The notes: generated by a model from the letters alone, not told the origin. Shown: positions 22,976-34,439, numbered from the stretch's first letter. The stretch is 64,000 nt of DNA from Asterias rubens (GCF_902459465.1 NC_047083.1:1614501-1678500); one strand, 5' to 3'. Numbers and translations are program-made.

Positions 22976-23868
22976 TGAGGTGAGGGAAAGATTGGAGGAA
23001 CAAACCACTTCATGGCCGGTTCTTGAGGTGTACTGAGGAAGTGGCCAGCAGCAAGTCATGGAATTGGTTAAAGAGAGGAGAACTAAAGAAGGAAACAGAG
23101 GGCTTGATTACTGCGGCGCAAGACCAGTCTCTAAGGACAAATGTAATGAAGGCAAGGATAGAGAAAGCAAACGTCTCTCCTATGTGTAGAATGTGCAATA
23201 AAGCAGAGGAGACTGTATTTCATATTGTTAGCGAATGCAGTAAGATGGCCCAGACGGAGTACAAAGGAAGACATGACAAGCTGGCCAAGGTGATTCACTG
23301 GGATCTGTGTAAGAAGTATGGTGTTAAAGTGCTTGCGAAATGGTACGACCATGTTCTGGAGAAAGTTGTAGAGACCGACCAGGTCAAGATCCTATGGGAC
23401 TTTAACATTCAATTCAGACCGATCATGTTATACAACATAGGCGTCCGGATGTTGTACTATTAGATAAGACGAAGAAGATGTGTCATCTCATTGACATAGC
23501 TGTGCCAGGTGATATAAGGGTACCCTCGAAGGAGATGGAAAAGATAGAGAAGTACCAGGACCTGGCCAGGGAACTTCGTAAGAGTTGGCAGGTAAAGGTA
23601 AAAGTAGTCCCCGTGGTGGTTGGAGCACTTGGCACCATTCCCAAAGCGCTGGGGAAACATCTAGATGAAACAGGGACAAATGTGAGGGTAGATCTGTTAC
23701 AGAAGGCAGCGCTTTTGGGAACAGCGAGGACCCTGAGAAAGACCCTTGAGATCTAAGGCTACCGGATGTAGCCCGACTCGAGGAGCTACCGGCACAAAGG
23801 AAAATGAGATCTTTCTTTTGCATGCTGTGATAAAATGAAATAATAATAACAATAATAATAATAATAAT
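22976..23868 (+). mobile_element. 5'-truncated LINE with restriction-like endonuclease
   Basis: Two open frames (23023-23463 and 23478-23756) encode the C-terminal part of a site-specific-type LINE polyprotein. The first has the CCHC knuckle CRMCNKAEETVFHIVSEC followed by RHD and KVIHWDLCKKYGV. The second has DIAVPGDIRVPSKE, YQDLARELRKSW and VVVGALGTIPKALGKHL. A PDVV..D nuclease motif spans the junction in a third reading, so at least one frameshift has broken the frame. Reverse transcriptase is missing. The 3' end is an (AATAAC/AAT)n tract at 23840-23868. The family resembles the R4/Dong/R2 group by these motifs. It is present in unit R1 and absent from the paralogous position in unit R2. 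Confidence 0.85.
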
Positions 23869-23991
23869 CAGACTTGTAATGCGCACGTATCCACCCTGCT
23901 GGGTGTTCAAGGTGCAGGTCTGCCCTAGAGCAGATCACTTCACTAGTATTAATTCTTCATTCTGCAGACTCATTTATCTCCCCCACTTCTT

Positions 23992-26537
23992 CTATTTCTG
24001 CTTTTCATAAACTTGTACTTCTTTGGAATCAAAGAAGGCCAGTTCATCATCATCCCTGATGAAAACTATGCCTAGGATTCCTGGCCATTCATCGATGATA
24101 CGGCGTTGGAGGAGTCCATCCAACGCTGAAAACTGAAGTATGGCGCTTGCTTCAGCTTTATCAGGCCCCGCACTTTTGGTTAAAACATACACGGACGTTT
24201 TGCTCGAGTACAAACCAGCCGTCACAATATTCATATCTGTGGGACATTTTATGTCATAGTCACCCCGTGTGCCGTTGGTGTACCTCTTAATGGTGCCCCC
24301 TTCGATGTCATACCCTTCGCCCCTCTTAATCCTAGACCCGGATAAAACATATAAAATGCCACCCTCGCAAGCACTGATACACTTCGGTGAGTCTTTAACT
24401 GCAAACGCTGACTTAAACGACCCATCCACGCTATAAGAATAAATCACATTCTTAACTATGTCGGCAACATAAGTGGTTCCCATATCATCCACATCCATAT
24501 CGCTTATCTCTCCGCTTTGACTGCTGCAACCTTGGATCTCAACCTCATTCCCACTGCTGTTGTCACGCCATGAAATCTTGCCGCTCTTTCTTGCCACGAG
24601 TACTTCCCCAGCTTGTCTTTTCGATGCTGCCATGGCAACATATTTACTCAATACTTCTTGCCACTTTTCCGTTGCGGATTTCTCGGTATATTCTTTTGAC
24701 ATGACTCGAATTCCTTCACCGTCTAGCATCACCAAATCACCGTTACCTGCAACCGTCATCAATCTTAAGCAGAAGAAGTTGTCCTTCACATGCGATGTCT
24801 TCTTCTTTCCTCCTTTCTGAATCACATACTTTCGTTTGTAATCTTTACAGCTCCCTGTTGGAAGGAATCAAACAACCGACCTGTCATGAGTGAGCAAACT
24901 CAAAAAACTAAAAAGTCATAATTGACCTGGATTTACTATCCCAGCCCCTGTAGACCTGACTCATTTAAGGGTCAGGTTGACCCAGAATTTAGTCAAAACA
25001 TGAGTTTATGACCCTCTGTTGAAGGGAATCAAACAAGCGACCTGTCATGAGCGAGCGAACTCTAACATCTCCGAAGTCAGAAATTGACCCAGAATAAGAA
25101 TCGCAGGCCCTGGGGACCTGACTCATTTAAGGGTCAGGTTGACCCCGAAATTAATCAAAACGTTGGTTTATGACTCTCTGTTGGAGGGAATCAAACAACA
25201 AACTTTCATGAGCAGGCGAACTCTACAAACTCCAAAGTCATAATTGACCCGGATTAAAGATCCCAGGCCATAAAGTCATGCCTGGCCCTGCGGACCTAGA
25301 AACTAGTCAAAAGGTGTAAAAACTCCACAGTCAGATTTGAACTGGATTCAAATTCATAAATTTTCTAAAAAGGTTTGCTTCCCGTGATGGCCTGCAGGAA
25401 GCCTGCCCTCTAGCTTCCAACTCACAACCTTTCGGCCTAAAATACACAAACCCTCCCAAAAAGATCTCTGTGTATAACCCAGGTCATTGATGTACGTAGC
25501 CTAGCTGCCACTTGATAAATGATGGCTGTACAAACCTATGTGAATGATCAAATGTCCTCGATCAAAATAGCAAAAGTAGACACTCACTGTACAAGCCTAT
25601 GTGAATGTCAAATGTCCAATATTGAAATAGCAAAGTAGACATTCACTGTACAACCTATGTGAATGTCCAATGTCCAATACTCGATGTGCAAGGTAGACAT
25701 TCACTGTACAAACCTATGTGAATGTCCAATATCGATGTGCAAGGTATACATTCACTGTACAAACCTATTAGAATGTCCAATGTCCAATAATCGATGTGCA
25801 AGGTAGACATTCACTGTACAAACCTATGTGAACGTCCAATATCCAATATCGATGTACAGGGTAGACATTCACTGTACAAACCTATGTGAATGTCCAATAT
25901 GCAATATCGATGTACAGGGTATACATTCACTGTACAAATCTATGTGAATGTCCAATGTCCAATAATCGATGTGCAAGGTAGACATTCACTGTACAAACCT
26001 ATTAGAATGTCAAATGTCCAATATCGATGTGCAAGGTAGACATTCACTGTACAAACCTATGTGAATGTCCAATGTCCAATAATCGATGTGCAAGGTAGAC
26101 TTCACTGTACAAACCTATGTGAATGTCCAATATGCAATAGCGATGTGCAAGGTATACATTCACTGTACAAACCTATGTGAATGTCCAATGTCCAATATCG
26201 ATGTGCAAGGTAGACATTCACTGTACAAACCTATTATAATGTCAAATGTCCAATATCGATGTACAAGGTAGACATTCACTGTACAAACCTATGTGGATGT
26301 CCAATGTCCAATAAAATGTAAATAAAATAAATACAATCTTTTAAAGTAAATTACCGCTGTTGATTGGACCTTGGCCATTGATGGGAGTCGATATAGTCCG
26401 CCGGAAACATATCCAATACCCACATGATAGAGATGCTATGAGCAGTATCCACACTAGACACACAGGAAATACAACAGCCCAAATCATCATTTCTATAATT
26501 TTCCAAACCAACTTCGAAGGGTATGCCTGTTTAGTTT
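23992..26537 (-). CDS. R1: transmembrane plus intracellular NHL-like propeller, partial gene
   Basis: Two exons are visible. The membrane exon (26355-26537) encodes ETKQAYPSKLVWK, a helix (MMIWAVVFPVCLVWILLIAS) and a short linker ending TPINGQGPINSG. The last exon (23992-24854) joins in phase 1 and encodes SCKDYKRKYVIQKGG and a beta-propeller domain of about 270 residues, with a clear NHL-type repeat (MDVDDMGTTYVADIVKNVIY) and others around LVMLDGEGIRVM, GEVLVARKSGKISW and GILYVLSGSRIKRG. It stops directly after VQVYEKQK. No exon for a leader or Ig domain is found upstream on the minus strand to about 31 kb, so the gene may be 5'-truncated. The propeller lacks one proline codon present in R2-R4 (SQSGEIS against SQSPGEIS). 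The intron holds two tandem arrays. Function unknown. The propeller may bind proteins in the cytosol, as NHL domains do. Confidence 0.75.
24855..25330 (-). repeat. ~160-bp tandem repeat carrying copies of the R1 acceptor
   Basis: Three units each include a minus-strand gattccctt/c caacag acceptor-like block (at 24851, 25016 and 25182) followed by a gacctg..catttaagggtcagg tract. The copy next to the propeller exon is the real acceptor. R2 has the same arrangement at 32720-33130. Confidence 0.8.
25540..26310. repeat. ~57-bp minisatellite, R1 intron
   Basis: About 13 units of gtagacattcactgtacaaa / cctatgtgaatgtccaatgt / ccaatatcgatgtgcaag. Variants include attagaatg and acaggg, and some units lack one of the two tccaat steps. 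It is absent from the corresponding intron of R2. Confidence 0.9.
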
Positions 26538-26689
26538 CTGCCACAAAAAAGAAAATAAAGAAAAGGTTTACTGTAAAAACTTCTTCAGCAACTTAACCAG
26601 GAGGCTGAAAATTTTTTTTTTCAGCTATGCTTTGTTGCACTTCATGCTATCTTTCAGCTTTGAAATGCAGTAATTTTCAGGTCGAGGCA

Positions 26690-27070
26690 GTGGACAATTT
26701 TGGTGATAATTTACTCAAAATAATTATCAGCATAAAACCTCACTTGGTAACGAGTAATGGGGAGAGGCTGATAGTATAAAACATTGTGAAAATTGGCTCC
26801 CTCTGAAGTAATGTAGTTTTCGAGAAAGAAGTAATTTTCCCAGGTTTGATTTCGAGATCTCAGATTTAAAATTTGAGGTCTCGAAATCAAGCATCTGAAA
26901 GCACACAACTTCGGGTGACAAGGGTATTTTTTCTTTCATTATTATCTCCCAACTTCGACAACTAATTGAGCTCAAATATTCACAGGTTTGTTATTTTATG
27001 CATATGTTGAGATACACCAACTGTGAAGGCTAGTCTTTGACAATTACCAATAGGGTCCAGTGTCTTTAAG
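26690..27070 (-). repeat. Family-B element
   Basis: Full copy, cagtggacaattttggtgat to caatagggtccagtgtcttt. Flanking sequence to the left (26604-26695) is duplicated to the right (27108-27190): ttttcagct.tg.tttg...cactc/tcatgctatctttca. Confidence 0.8.
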
Positions 27071-27454
27071 CCGTGTTCGCACTGGATTAATATTTTTAAC
27101 CATGACGCTGAAAAGATATTTTTCAGCTTTGTTTTGATGCACTCCATGCTATCTTTCAGTTTTGAAATACAGTAATAAGTTTTCAGGTTGAACTATTTAC
27201 TTAAGTTTATAATGAATCTACACTCAACTGTAGATTGTTACAAAATCTACACAGAGTGATGTCACAGAAATACTTTAAAAGAGAATAAGTCCGGGGTAAT
27301 AAACTAATTTTCCCGTACCATGCAGGACACATGGAAATTGGAACAATATTGTGTACAGTATCTTTGAGTTCTATCCAACTGTATTGGGCCCCTTCCCAGC
27401 CATATCAATCAAACAAGGAAGCAAAGAAGCAAGACAAAATTAGTAAAGCACAAC

Positions 27455-27690
27455 TTAATATAAAAATAACAAACCTGTGAAAATTTAGGCTCAATTGGTC
27501 ATCGGAGTCGGGAGAAAATAACGGGAAAACCCACTCTTGTTATCGCACGTTTCGTCGTGTCATGACGTGTGTTTAAAATAAATCCGTAATTCTCGATATC
27601 TAAATGGCCGCCCGACCGTCACATTTTTCAAGAAAACCGGCCCATTCGGCCGGGCTTTTTTCAAGATGATTTTGCGGGTTTTTTTTCGGT
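27455..27690. repeat. Half of family-C element plus hairpin block
   Basis: 27455-27600 matches the inner part of the family-C elements at 40556 and 51433 (ggagtcgggagaaaataacg ggaaaaccc, gtgtcatgac). It is followed by aaaccggcccattcggccgg, a hairpin block also present at 36340-36375 upstream of R2. Confidence 0.7.
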
Positions 27691-27785
27691 GTGCTAAAGT
27701 CTAACAAAAACCACAGTTTTTTAAAAACAAAATGTTGTTCGTGGATCTACAAATGTATAATTGTTTTGCGTAAAAAAAAAGAGAC

Positions 27786-28276
27786 CTCTTAAAGATACTG
27801 GACACTATTGGTAATTGTCAAAGACCAGTCTTCTCACTTGGTGTATCCCATCATAACTATAAAATTGTTTTGCGTAAAAAAAAGAGACCTCTTAAAGACA
27901 ATGGACACTATTGGTAATTGTCAAAGACCAGTCTTCTCACTTGGTGTATCCCATCATAACTATAAAATAACAAACCTGTGAAAATTTGAGCTCAATTGGT
28001 CGTCGAAGTTGCGAGATAATAATTAAAGAAAAAACACCCTTGACACACGAAGTTTTGTGCGTTTAGATGTGTGATTTTGAGACCTTAAATTCTAAATCTG
28101 AGGTCTCGAAATCAAGTTCGTGGAAAATTACTTCTTTCTAGAAAACTAAGTTACTTCAGAGGGAGCCATTTCTCACAATGTTTTATATTACCAACCTCTC
28201 CCCATTACTCGTTACCAAGTAAGGTTTTGTGAAAAAAAAATATTTTGAGTAATTACCAATAGTGTCTAGTGCCTTT
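27786..28276 (+). repeat. Family-B element with duplicated 5' end
   Basis: The first ~100 bp (taaagatactggacactatt ... cccatcataactataaaat) is repeated at 27890, so the element has two left ends, then continues to gtgtctagtgcctttaa. Confidence 0.85.
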
Positions 28277-28478
28277 AAAAGGAGGCCGGCGGGGACGCTA
28301 AACATGATTTTTATTGTTTGTGTTCGCCTTACCATTAATGCATGCGTGCTTTAATCTGCCACGTAGGCCTGCACACTGTGTCTGCACTAAATGGCATTTC
28401 ACCAAGCCTAAAATTGTGAGAAAAAAAATGAGGGAATAGGGAGTACAGCGCCCCAGTTACTGGGTCTACATCAAACTA

Positions 28479-28889
28479 TAGGTTTTCTCGGGTCAATTTC
28501 GGAAAAAGAGCAGCCAATTTAACCACCAAGCTATTCTATTTCGTGCAAAATCGAATGCTACTCAAAAGGGTCATTCGATTTCGTTTTGGGATTAGTCAAA
28601 TGTAATGTTGCGTCATTCGAATTAACAAAATAATCATTCAATTTAACAATTCATCAAAGCAGCATTCAAATTCGCAGACGCTTCTTGAGACGTGTGTGTC
28701 ACGAAAAAGAATGACGCTACGCTAAATTGAACAGAGTGCTTAAGGAATTCGACTCGACTCAAAACGAAATTGAATGGCCGAATTCTGAATTTGAAACGCA
28801 GTAACAACTGGAAAAGCAAAACAGCTGTAATTCGAACGCATGAAAATTAAATTGACTGCTCATTTGCCGAATTTTACCGAGAAAACCTA
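28479..28889. mobile_element. 411-bp TIR element inserted at TA
   Basis: Terminal inverted repeats of about 44 bp start taggttttctcggg and end ccgagaaaaccta, with TA on both sides. The paralogous site near 37626 reads catcaaactattactac without the insert, so the flanking TA is a true target duplication. No coding capacity. It looks like a Tc1/mariner-type MITE. Confidence 0.92.
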
Positions 28890-29199
28890 TATTACTAATT
28901 ATGGTTATGAAATCTACGCCCAGCTTCTAAAAACTTAAGTATTAGTTCATAACAATATTTTTATTTACCGTGTGGTGTGAGCCAGTTTGGCCATCGTAAT
29001 ACACCGTCGATCAATTGTCGGGTCCTATTATAAACGAACATTACCTTCCAGAGTTGGTGGGCTTTATGCCGTCGTCTGTTAGAGATTCAAACGTCTTTTT
29101 CTGATGTGCAACAAAATAACATTGTACCTGCTTTTCTGTCGACAATTGGTACATACATGTACAGTGTACTTACTACATGTAATAGTACTCTGTACATGG

Positions 29200-30100
29200 G
29201 CGTGGCAAGTGCAATGTTCACATTTCCCCCGACACGTAGGATTATTATTTATGTGCGCAGCACCGAACTTTGACATTTAACACTCATAATAATATTTCAA
29301 CAATGTTACAATCACCATTTTTACAAAAGAGCACCCGACGTTTTGCACACAGAACACAAAAATGGAAGAAAGCATACTGATTGCTTTTATCAACTTTTGA
29401 TATGAAGACTAAAAAGGGGGCACATCTCAAAGGCACATTGAACACCTTTGGTAATTGTCAAAGACCAGTCTTCTCACTTGGTTTATCCGTGGAGGAAGGA
29501 AGAGAAGGAGCTCGAACGAAGGGACTTCAAAAGTCGAACCTGTGGTGGTACCGCGGTCGTTTAAACGACACCTCGTGATCACCCACATACCTTACACAAA
29601 CAATGGGCGACCTGCTGCGTGCGAGTTTGCGCGTGCGCACTTGGTTCTTCACCAAACTGTGGCGTCGTATGTCGTGTGGATATAATAAAGGAAAAACTAC
29701 TTTTTGAGACGCGATAACATTTTTGGACGGTACCGGACACTTAAACGTTGAACACAATTGAACCAACCAAACTCATTTAGAGATTATCGCTACATGGTTT
29801 TATTTTTTACCGCAAACCTCATATCTACATTGAATATTATAAGAAAGTATGCATGTCACGTAAAAATAAGTCTGACTAAAAATACACCATAGTCCCCTTT
29901 TCCGCAAAGAAAATACAAAGTCATAGTGAGTGTGGTTTTCATTATTCAAAGAACTTTTTTACTGCAAATAAAGCTCAAAAGAATCACACCAGAGTTATTT
30001 TTTTCGAATTCTAATTCTGTTCATTGACCTCGTTATGCTATACTTTACATTTCTCCTTATATTTCAAAATATTCATGTGTACATTTAAAACTTGCTTAAA
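29200..30100. other. Upstream flank module of unit R1 (no exon seen)
   Basis: Contains the repeated gcagcaccgaactttgaca / tttgcacacagaac module (also near 37970, 47690 and 50260), a family-B left-end fragment at 29424-29490, half of a family-E element near 29770-29826, and the gaaaatacaaagtcatagtg block shared with 39030. A promoter function is possible but not shown. Confidence 0.55.
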
Positions 30101-30361
30101 ATAATAAAGACGAAATGTTTACTTTCAAAATCCTTTGTTTTCTTCCTAGATTTCACAGGAGTTTTTTCTCAAAACCAAATGAAAAACATGAAGTAAGAAC
30201 CATTGGAAGGACCTTAATTATAATTCAGAGTGCTTCGGCCAAACTTGCAAAATGTTACAACGAATCAAACGAGAACAATGATACAATCAATCTAATATGT
30301 ACATGACAGTTAATTTCATCTCTGTGTTATAGACTCTCGGCAAAATCCTAAATATTTGACT

Positions 30362-30530
30362 CACAATGGCCGACCGTGTTAGTCGACTATAGGTAAAAGG
30401 AAAACCGTGCATTTTGAGGCATGTTTGTGTGGATCATTGTATCTACCCAAATGCATTTTATAACAAACGGTTACAGAACGCTTTTTAAAGACCAACTCGA
30501 CCGATCCAAGGCAACGTGTTCCTTTAACAT
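30362..30530. repeat. Half copy of the 13805-14165 fold-back
   Basis: Shares atggccgaccgtgttagt, aggcatgtttgtgtggatca and aagaccaactcgaccgatcc with the right arm of the ACCS intron 3 element. The left arm is missing. Confidence 0.8.
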
Positions 30531-30714
30531 CATTCCTATTCTTAGAAATATATATTTTTTTTACAAGAAAAAAATGCTCTATATTGTAACAAATCTGAAA
30601 TTGGTTCATAGGGTCAATGTTTGACCTCCTAGGGTCAATGTTTGACCTTATTATTGTTTTTAATGCATTATAGTAAAAGCTGAGAAGTTTCAGGTCTTGT
30701 GAACTATCAGGCCA

Positions 30715-30895
30715 GATAGGCAGCAAAGGCAATTGCCTCAATGCCCCCTGGTCATCGCCTTAGTGCCTTGAAATGCTCAAGCAGCAACTTACAATTTCCT
30801 CGTAGGGTGCCCTTTACCAAGGAGAAAATGCCTTGTATTGGTGCCCTTGCCCTTTCAAAAACGAAGTATTCATACCTGCATTATTATTTTTTTTA
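30715..30895. repeat. Dispersed repeat, family F
   Basis: Shares gggtgccctttaccaaggag aaaatgcctt and cattgcctc-type blocks with a second copy at 31550-31715. Origin not recognised. Confidence 0.7.
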
Positions 30896-31549
30896 GATTG
30901 TGAAACACTGGTTATTGTAAAGCTTTACTCGAGTGTGCAAATATTATTAATAATTGCTAGTTATTAATAATAATAACAATTTAAATTTGTAAAGCTATCT
31001 ATCTAAGACTAAACTTATTCTGAGGCGCCTAAAAACTAAACAAAAAACAATTAAAATTCCAATATATTTTCTATTTAAAACTAGTAAATTTCTCTGATCT
31101 CTATATTTATCTATTTGTTTGTCATTGTGTGTCGAGCTAAATTGTGAGAGTTGATGTCACTGGCAACCTCGGAACACAAGGTGGCAGCAGACTTTCTGGG
31201 TAATTTCTCATTGATTATGTAACTCGAGGCTTGCATGATTTTATGAGAGCGAAAGGAAACATTGCAAACTCACACAAGGGGATATAACCACTAAGCTGGC
31301 AACAGGCAATCTCTATCATACAAACATCGATTTTTAACATCTGTGATTATAAACTGGCCAAATTTTGTTTTTGTGATTCAGCAACAAGATGACAATACTT
31401 ACTCTAGCTATTGTGAAATCAGCAGTTAGCTAGCTAGGATTCGAACCCACAACCTTGTAGTTACAGGAAATTTATCTTGGACATTTGAAATATCAGTGCA
31501 TTTTATCAAATTTTGTGAATGCCCCCTCACACGCCCGGTACTTCACACA

Positions 31550-31715
31550 GAGGCAACGAAGGCTATTGCCTCCATGCCCACTGGTCATTGCCTTGGTGCC
31601 CTTGAAATGCTCCAGTAGGAGTTTACAATTTGCTCTATAGGGTGCCCTTTACCAAGGAGAAAATGCCTTGGTGCCCTTGCCCTTCCAAAAACCAAGCAAA
31701 CAGGTCTAATAATAA
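31550..31715. repeat. Dispersed repeat, family F
   Basis: Second copy of the 30715-30895 repeat, lying directly before a (TAA)n-like tract. In the other tandem unit the LINE fragment occupies this place. The remainder of 30896-31549 holds no exon that I can see; 31428-31465 has a tRNA-like gattcgaacccacaacc block. Confidence 0.7.
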
Positions 31716-31839
31716 CAATAAAAATAATAATAATCAGACTTGTAATGCGCACGTACCCACCCTGCTGGGTGTTCACGGTGCAGGTCTGCCCTCGAACAGA
31801 TCACTTCACTAGTATTAATTCTTCATTCTGCAGACTCAT

Positions 31840-34391
31840 TTATCTCCACCACTTCTCCGATTTCTGCTTTTCATAAACTTTTACTTCTTTGGAATCAAAG
31901 AAGGCCAGTTCATCATCATCCCTGATGAAAACTATGCCCAGAATTCCTGGCCATTCATCGATGATACGGCGTTGGAGGTGACCATCCAACGCTGAAAACT
32001 GAAGTATGGCGCTTGCTTCAGCTTTATCAGACCCCGCACTTTTGGTTAAAACATACACGGACGTTTTGCTGGAGTACAAACCAGTCGTCACAATATTATC
32101 ATCTGTTGGACATTTTATGTCATAGTCACCCCGTGTGCCGTTTGTGTACCTCTTAATGGTGCCCCCTTCGATGTCATACCCCTCGCCCCTCTTAATCCTA
32201 GTCCCGGATAAAACATATAAAATGCCACCCTCGCAAGCACTGATACACTTCGGTGAGTCTTTAACTGCAAACGCTGACTTAAACGACCCATCCACGCTAT
32301 AAGAATAAATCACATTCTTAACTATGTCGGCAACGTATATGGTTCCCATATCGTCCACATCCATATCGCTTATCTCTCCAGGGCTTTGACTGCTGTAACC
32401 TTGGATCTCAACCTCATTCCCACTGCTGTTGTCACGCCATGAAATCTTGCCGTTCTTTCTTGCCACGAGTACTTCCCCAGCTTGTCTTTTCGAGGCTGCT
32501 ATGGCAACATATTTACTCAATACTTCTTGCCACTTTTGAAATAAGGATTTCTCGGTATATTCTTTTGACATGACTCGAATTCCTTCACCGTCTAGCATCA
32601 CCAAATCACCGTTACCTGCAACCGTCATCAATCTTAAGCAGGAGAAGTTGTCTGCCGACCGCGATTTCTTCTTCTTTCCTCCTTTTTGAATCACGTTCTT
32701 TTGTTTGTAATATTTACAGCTCCCTGTTGGAGGGAATCAAACAAGCGACCTGTCATGAGTGAGCAAACTCTAAAAACTAAAAAGTCATAATTGTCCTGGA
32801 TTAAGGATCCCAGGCCCTGTAGACCTGACTCATATAAGTCATGTTGACCCAGAATTTAGTCAAAACATGAGTTTATGACCCTCTGTTGAAGGGAATCAAA
32901 CAAGCGACCTGTCAAAAGCGAGCCAACTCTAAAATCTCCCAAGTCAGAAATTGACCCAGATTAAGGATCCCAGGCCCTGGGGACCTGACTCATTTAAGGG
33001 TAAGGTTGACCCAGATTTAGTCAAAACTTGGGTTTATGACTCTCTGTTGAAGGGAATCAAACTAGCGACCTGTCTTGAGCTAGAAAAACTCTCAAGTCAG
33101 AGTTGATCTGGAGTAAAATTCAACTATTTTCTAAAAAGTTGTCTTCCTATGGTGGCTCACATGGATATCTATGGGTGTGTTCAATTAGCTTCCCTGGGTC
33201 GACCCCGCGGTGCTCACCCGGTGAGCCCCTGACAAGAGCTAATCGAACGATCACACGCGCCCTCTCGTGGTAACGTCATGCACCTCGGGTCACCCCCAAG
33301 TGACCCACTCCACAAGCTGGGCACTGGGGGCTGACCCGGGTGAGCCCCTGGAATGACGCCAAAGCTATTTGAACGTACCGGGGTCGACCCAGGGAAGCTA
33401 AACGAACGCACCCTATGAAGCCCGCCCTCTCGCTTCTGACTCCCAGCCTTTTGGCCTAAAAAACACACCCCCTCCCCCCCAAAAAAAAAAAAAAAAAAAA
33501 AAAAAACAGGCCATTGAGGTATGCAGCTGCCCCCTCAATAAAAGATAATGTCATGTTTTTTGTCTCAAGCCTAAAGAAATATCATTAAAGGGGAAACATT
33601 TAAAGTGTGATAGACAGAAAAGGGACGGATTAAAATAATATCAAAGGGAATTTTGATCAAATGTGACACTCTAAATAAAATATGAGTAAATAAAATAAAT
33701 AAAATCTGGATAAAATTGCTCTAACAACTTTTTGTTATAGTTATTATTACCGATGTTGATTGGTTGACCTTGGTTGATGGGAGTCGTCTCTTCATTGCTG
33801 GTATCAGGGAAAGACTGATTCCTGTCCTTCAGCTTGAGACGCGCGATAGCCAGACATAAAATTATTATGATCACCCCTAAACACGAAAGAACTACAATCA
33901 GAACCAAATTCGCAGATTCTTCCTCCGGTTTAGTTTCCTCATCTAAAAATAAAAACAATTAAAAAATAATTATCGTAAAAAACTAAGACAAATAAAACAG
34001 GTATTTACTCTCTGGTAATTTCTAATCTCAAAGGTCCAATGAAGATGTCCTCCATAATAACTCTTAACCGTGATCTTAATTTTATGGATGTTACAAAAGC
34101 CTGAATCCATCAATATTTTGATACATGCCCATTTGAGTCTTTGTGCACATACTCACAGACTGTGGGTGTGCCCAGCATAAATCCCTATTTCTGACTTTGT
34201 CCCTTTTTCTGACTTTGCTATATTGGCATGTATGCAACCGCCTTTAAATTCTCCGGGTCTACTTTATATACCAACCTGCTTTGGTCGTGGGCACGCCCGG
34301 CTTGGGCGTGGTCACGAATCTGGAAGATGTTCCCTGCTGTGTGCTAATTACGAAGAAGATTAATATTAGTACCCTTGTTGAAAAGACCAGC
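31840..34391 (-). CDS. R2: short-ectodomain receptor with intracellular NHL-like propeller
   Basis: Three exons fit in phase. The leader exon (34276-34391) encodes a signal-like LVFSTRVLILIFFVIST then SSRFVTTPKPGVPTTKA, a short Thr/Pro stalk. The membrane exon (33751-33942) encodes DEETKPEEESA, a helix (LVLIVVLSCLGVIIIILCLA) and a linker ending TPINQGQPINIG. The last exon (31840-32726) encodes SCKYYKQKNVIQKGG and the propeller, ending VKVYEKQKSEKWWR. No Ig exon lies between leader and membrane exons. The leader exon starts with one base of a split codon, so an upstream exon must supply the ATG. The propeller carries an intact NHL-type repeat (MDVDDMGTIYVADIVKN). Very close to R1 in the propeller. 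The leader-exon call is less certain than the other two. Confidence 0.75.
32727..33130 (-). repeat. Tandem repeat with decoy acceptors, R2 intron
   Basis: Same ~160-bp repeat as at 24855-25330, with acceptor-like minus-strand blocks near 32727, 32882 and 33043. Only the first adjoins the propeller exon. Confidence 0.75.
33165..33420. repeat. Fold-back element, R2 intron
   Basis: The arms gtgtgttcaattagcttccctgg and ccagggaagctaaacgaacg pair in part (cagggaagct core). Inside, cacccggtgagcccctg and tgacccgggtgagcccctgg occur. Confidence 0.6.
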
Positions 34392-34439
34392 CTATGTGGA
34401 AGAAACAAAATTAGAAGACGGTCAGAGGCTCATTGATCG

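Noticed and set aside
23023..23756. A host gene encoding a zinc-knuckle protein
   Set aside because: The CCHC pattern and following motifs match the C-terminus of restriction-like-endonuclease LINEs, the frame is broken, and the paralogous unit lacks it.
24560..24820. 86-residue open frame opposite the R1 propeller exon
   Set aside because: It is a shadow of the conserved minus-strand coding exon.
25540..26310. CRISPR-like array
   Set aside because: Units are contiguous ~57-bp tandem repeats without unique spacers, in an animal intron.
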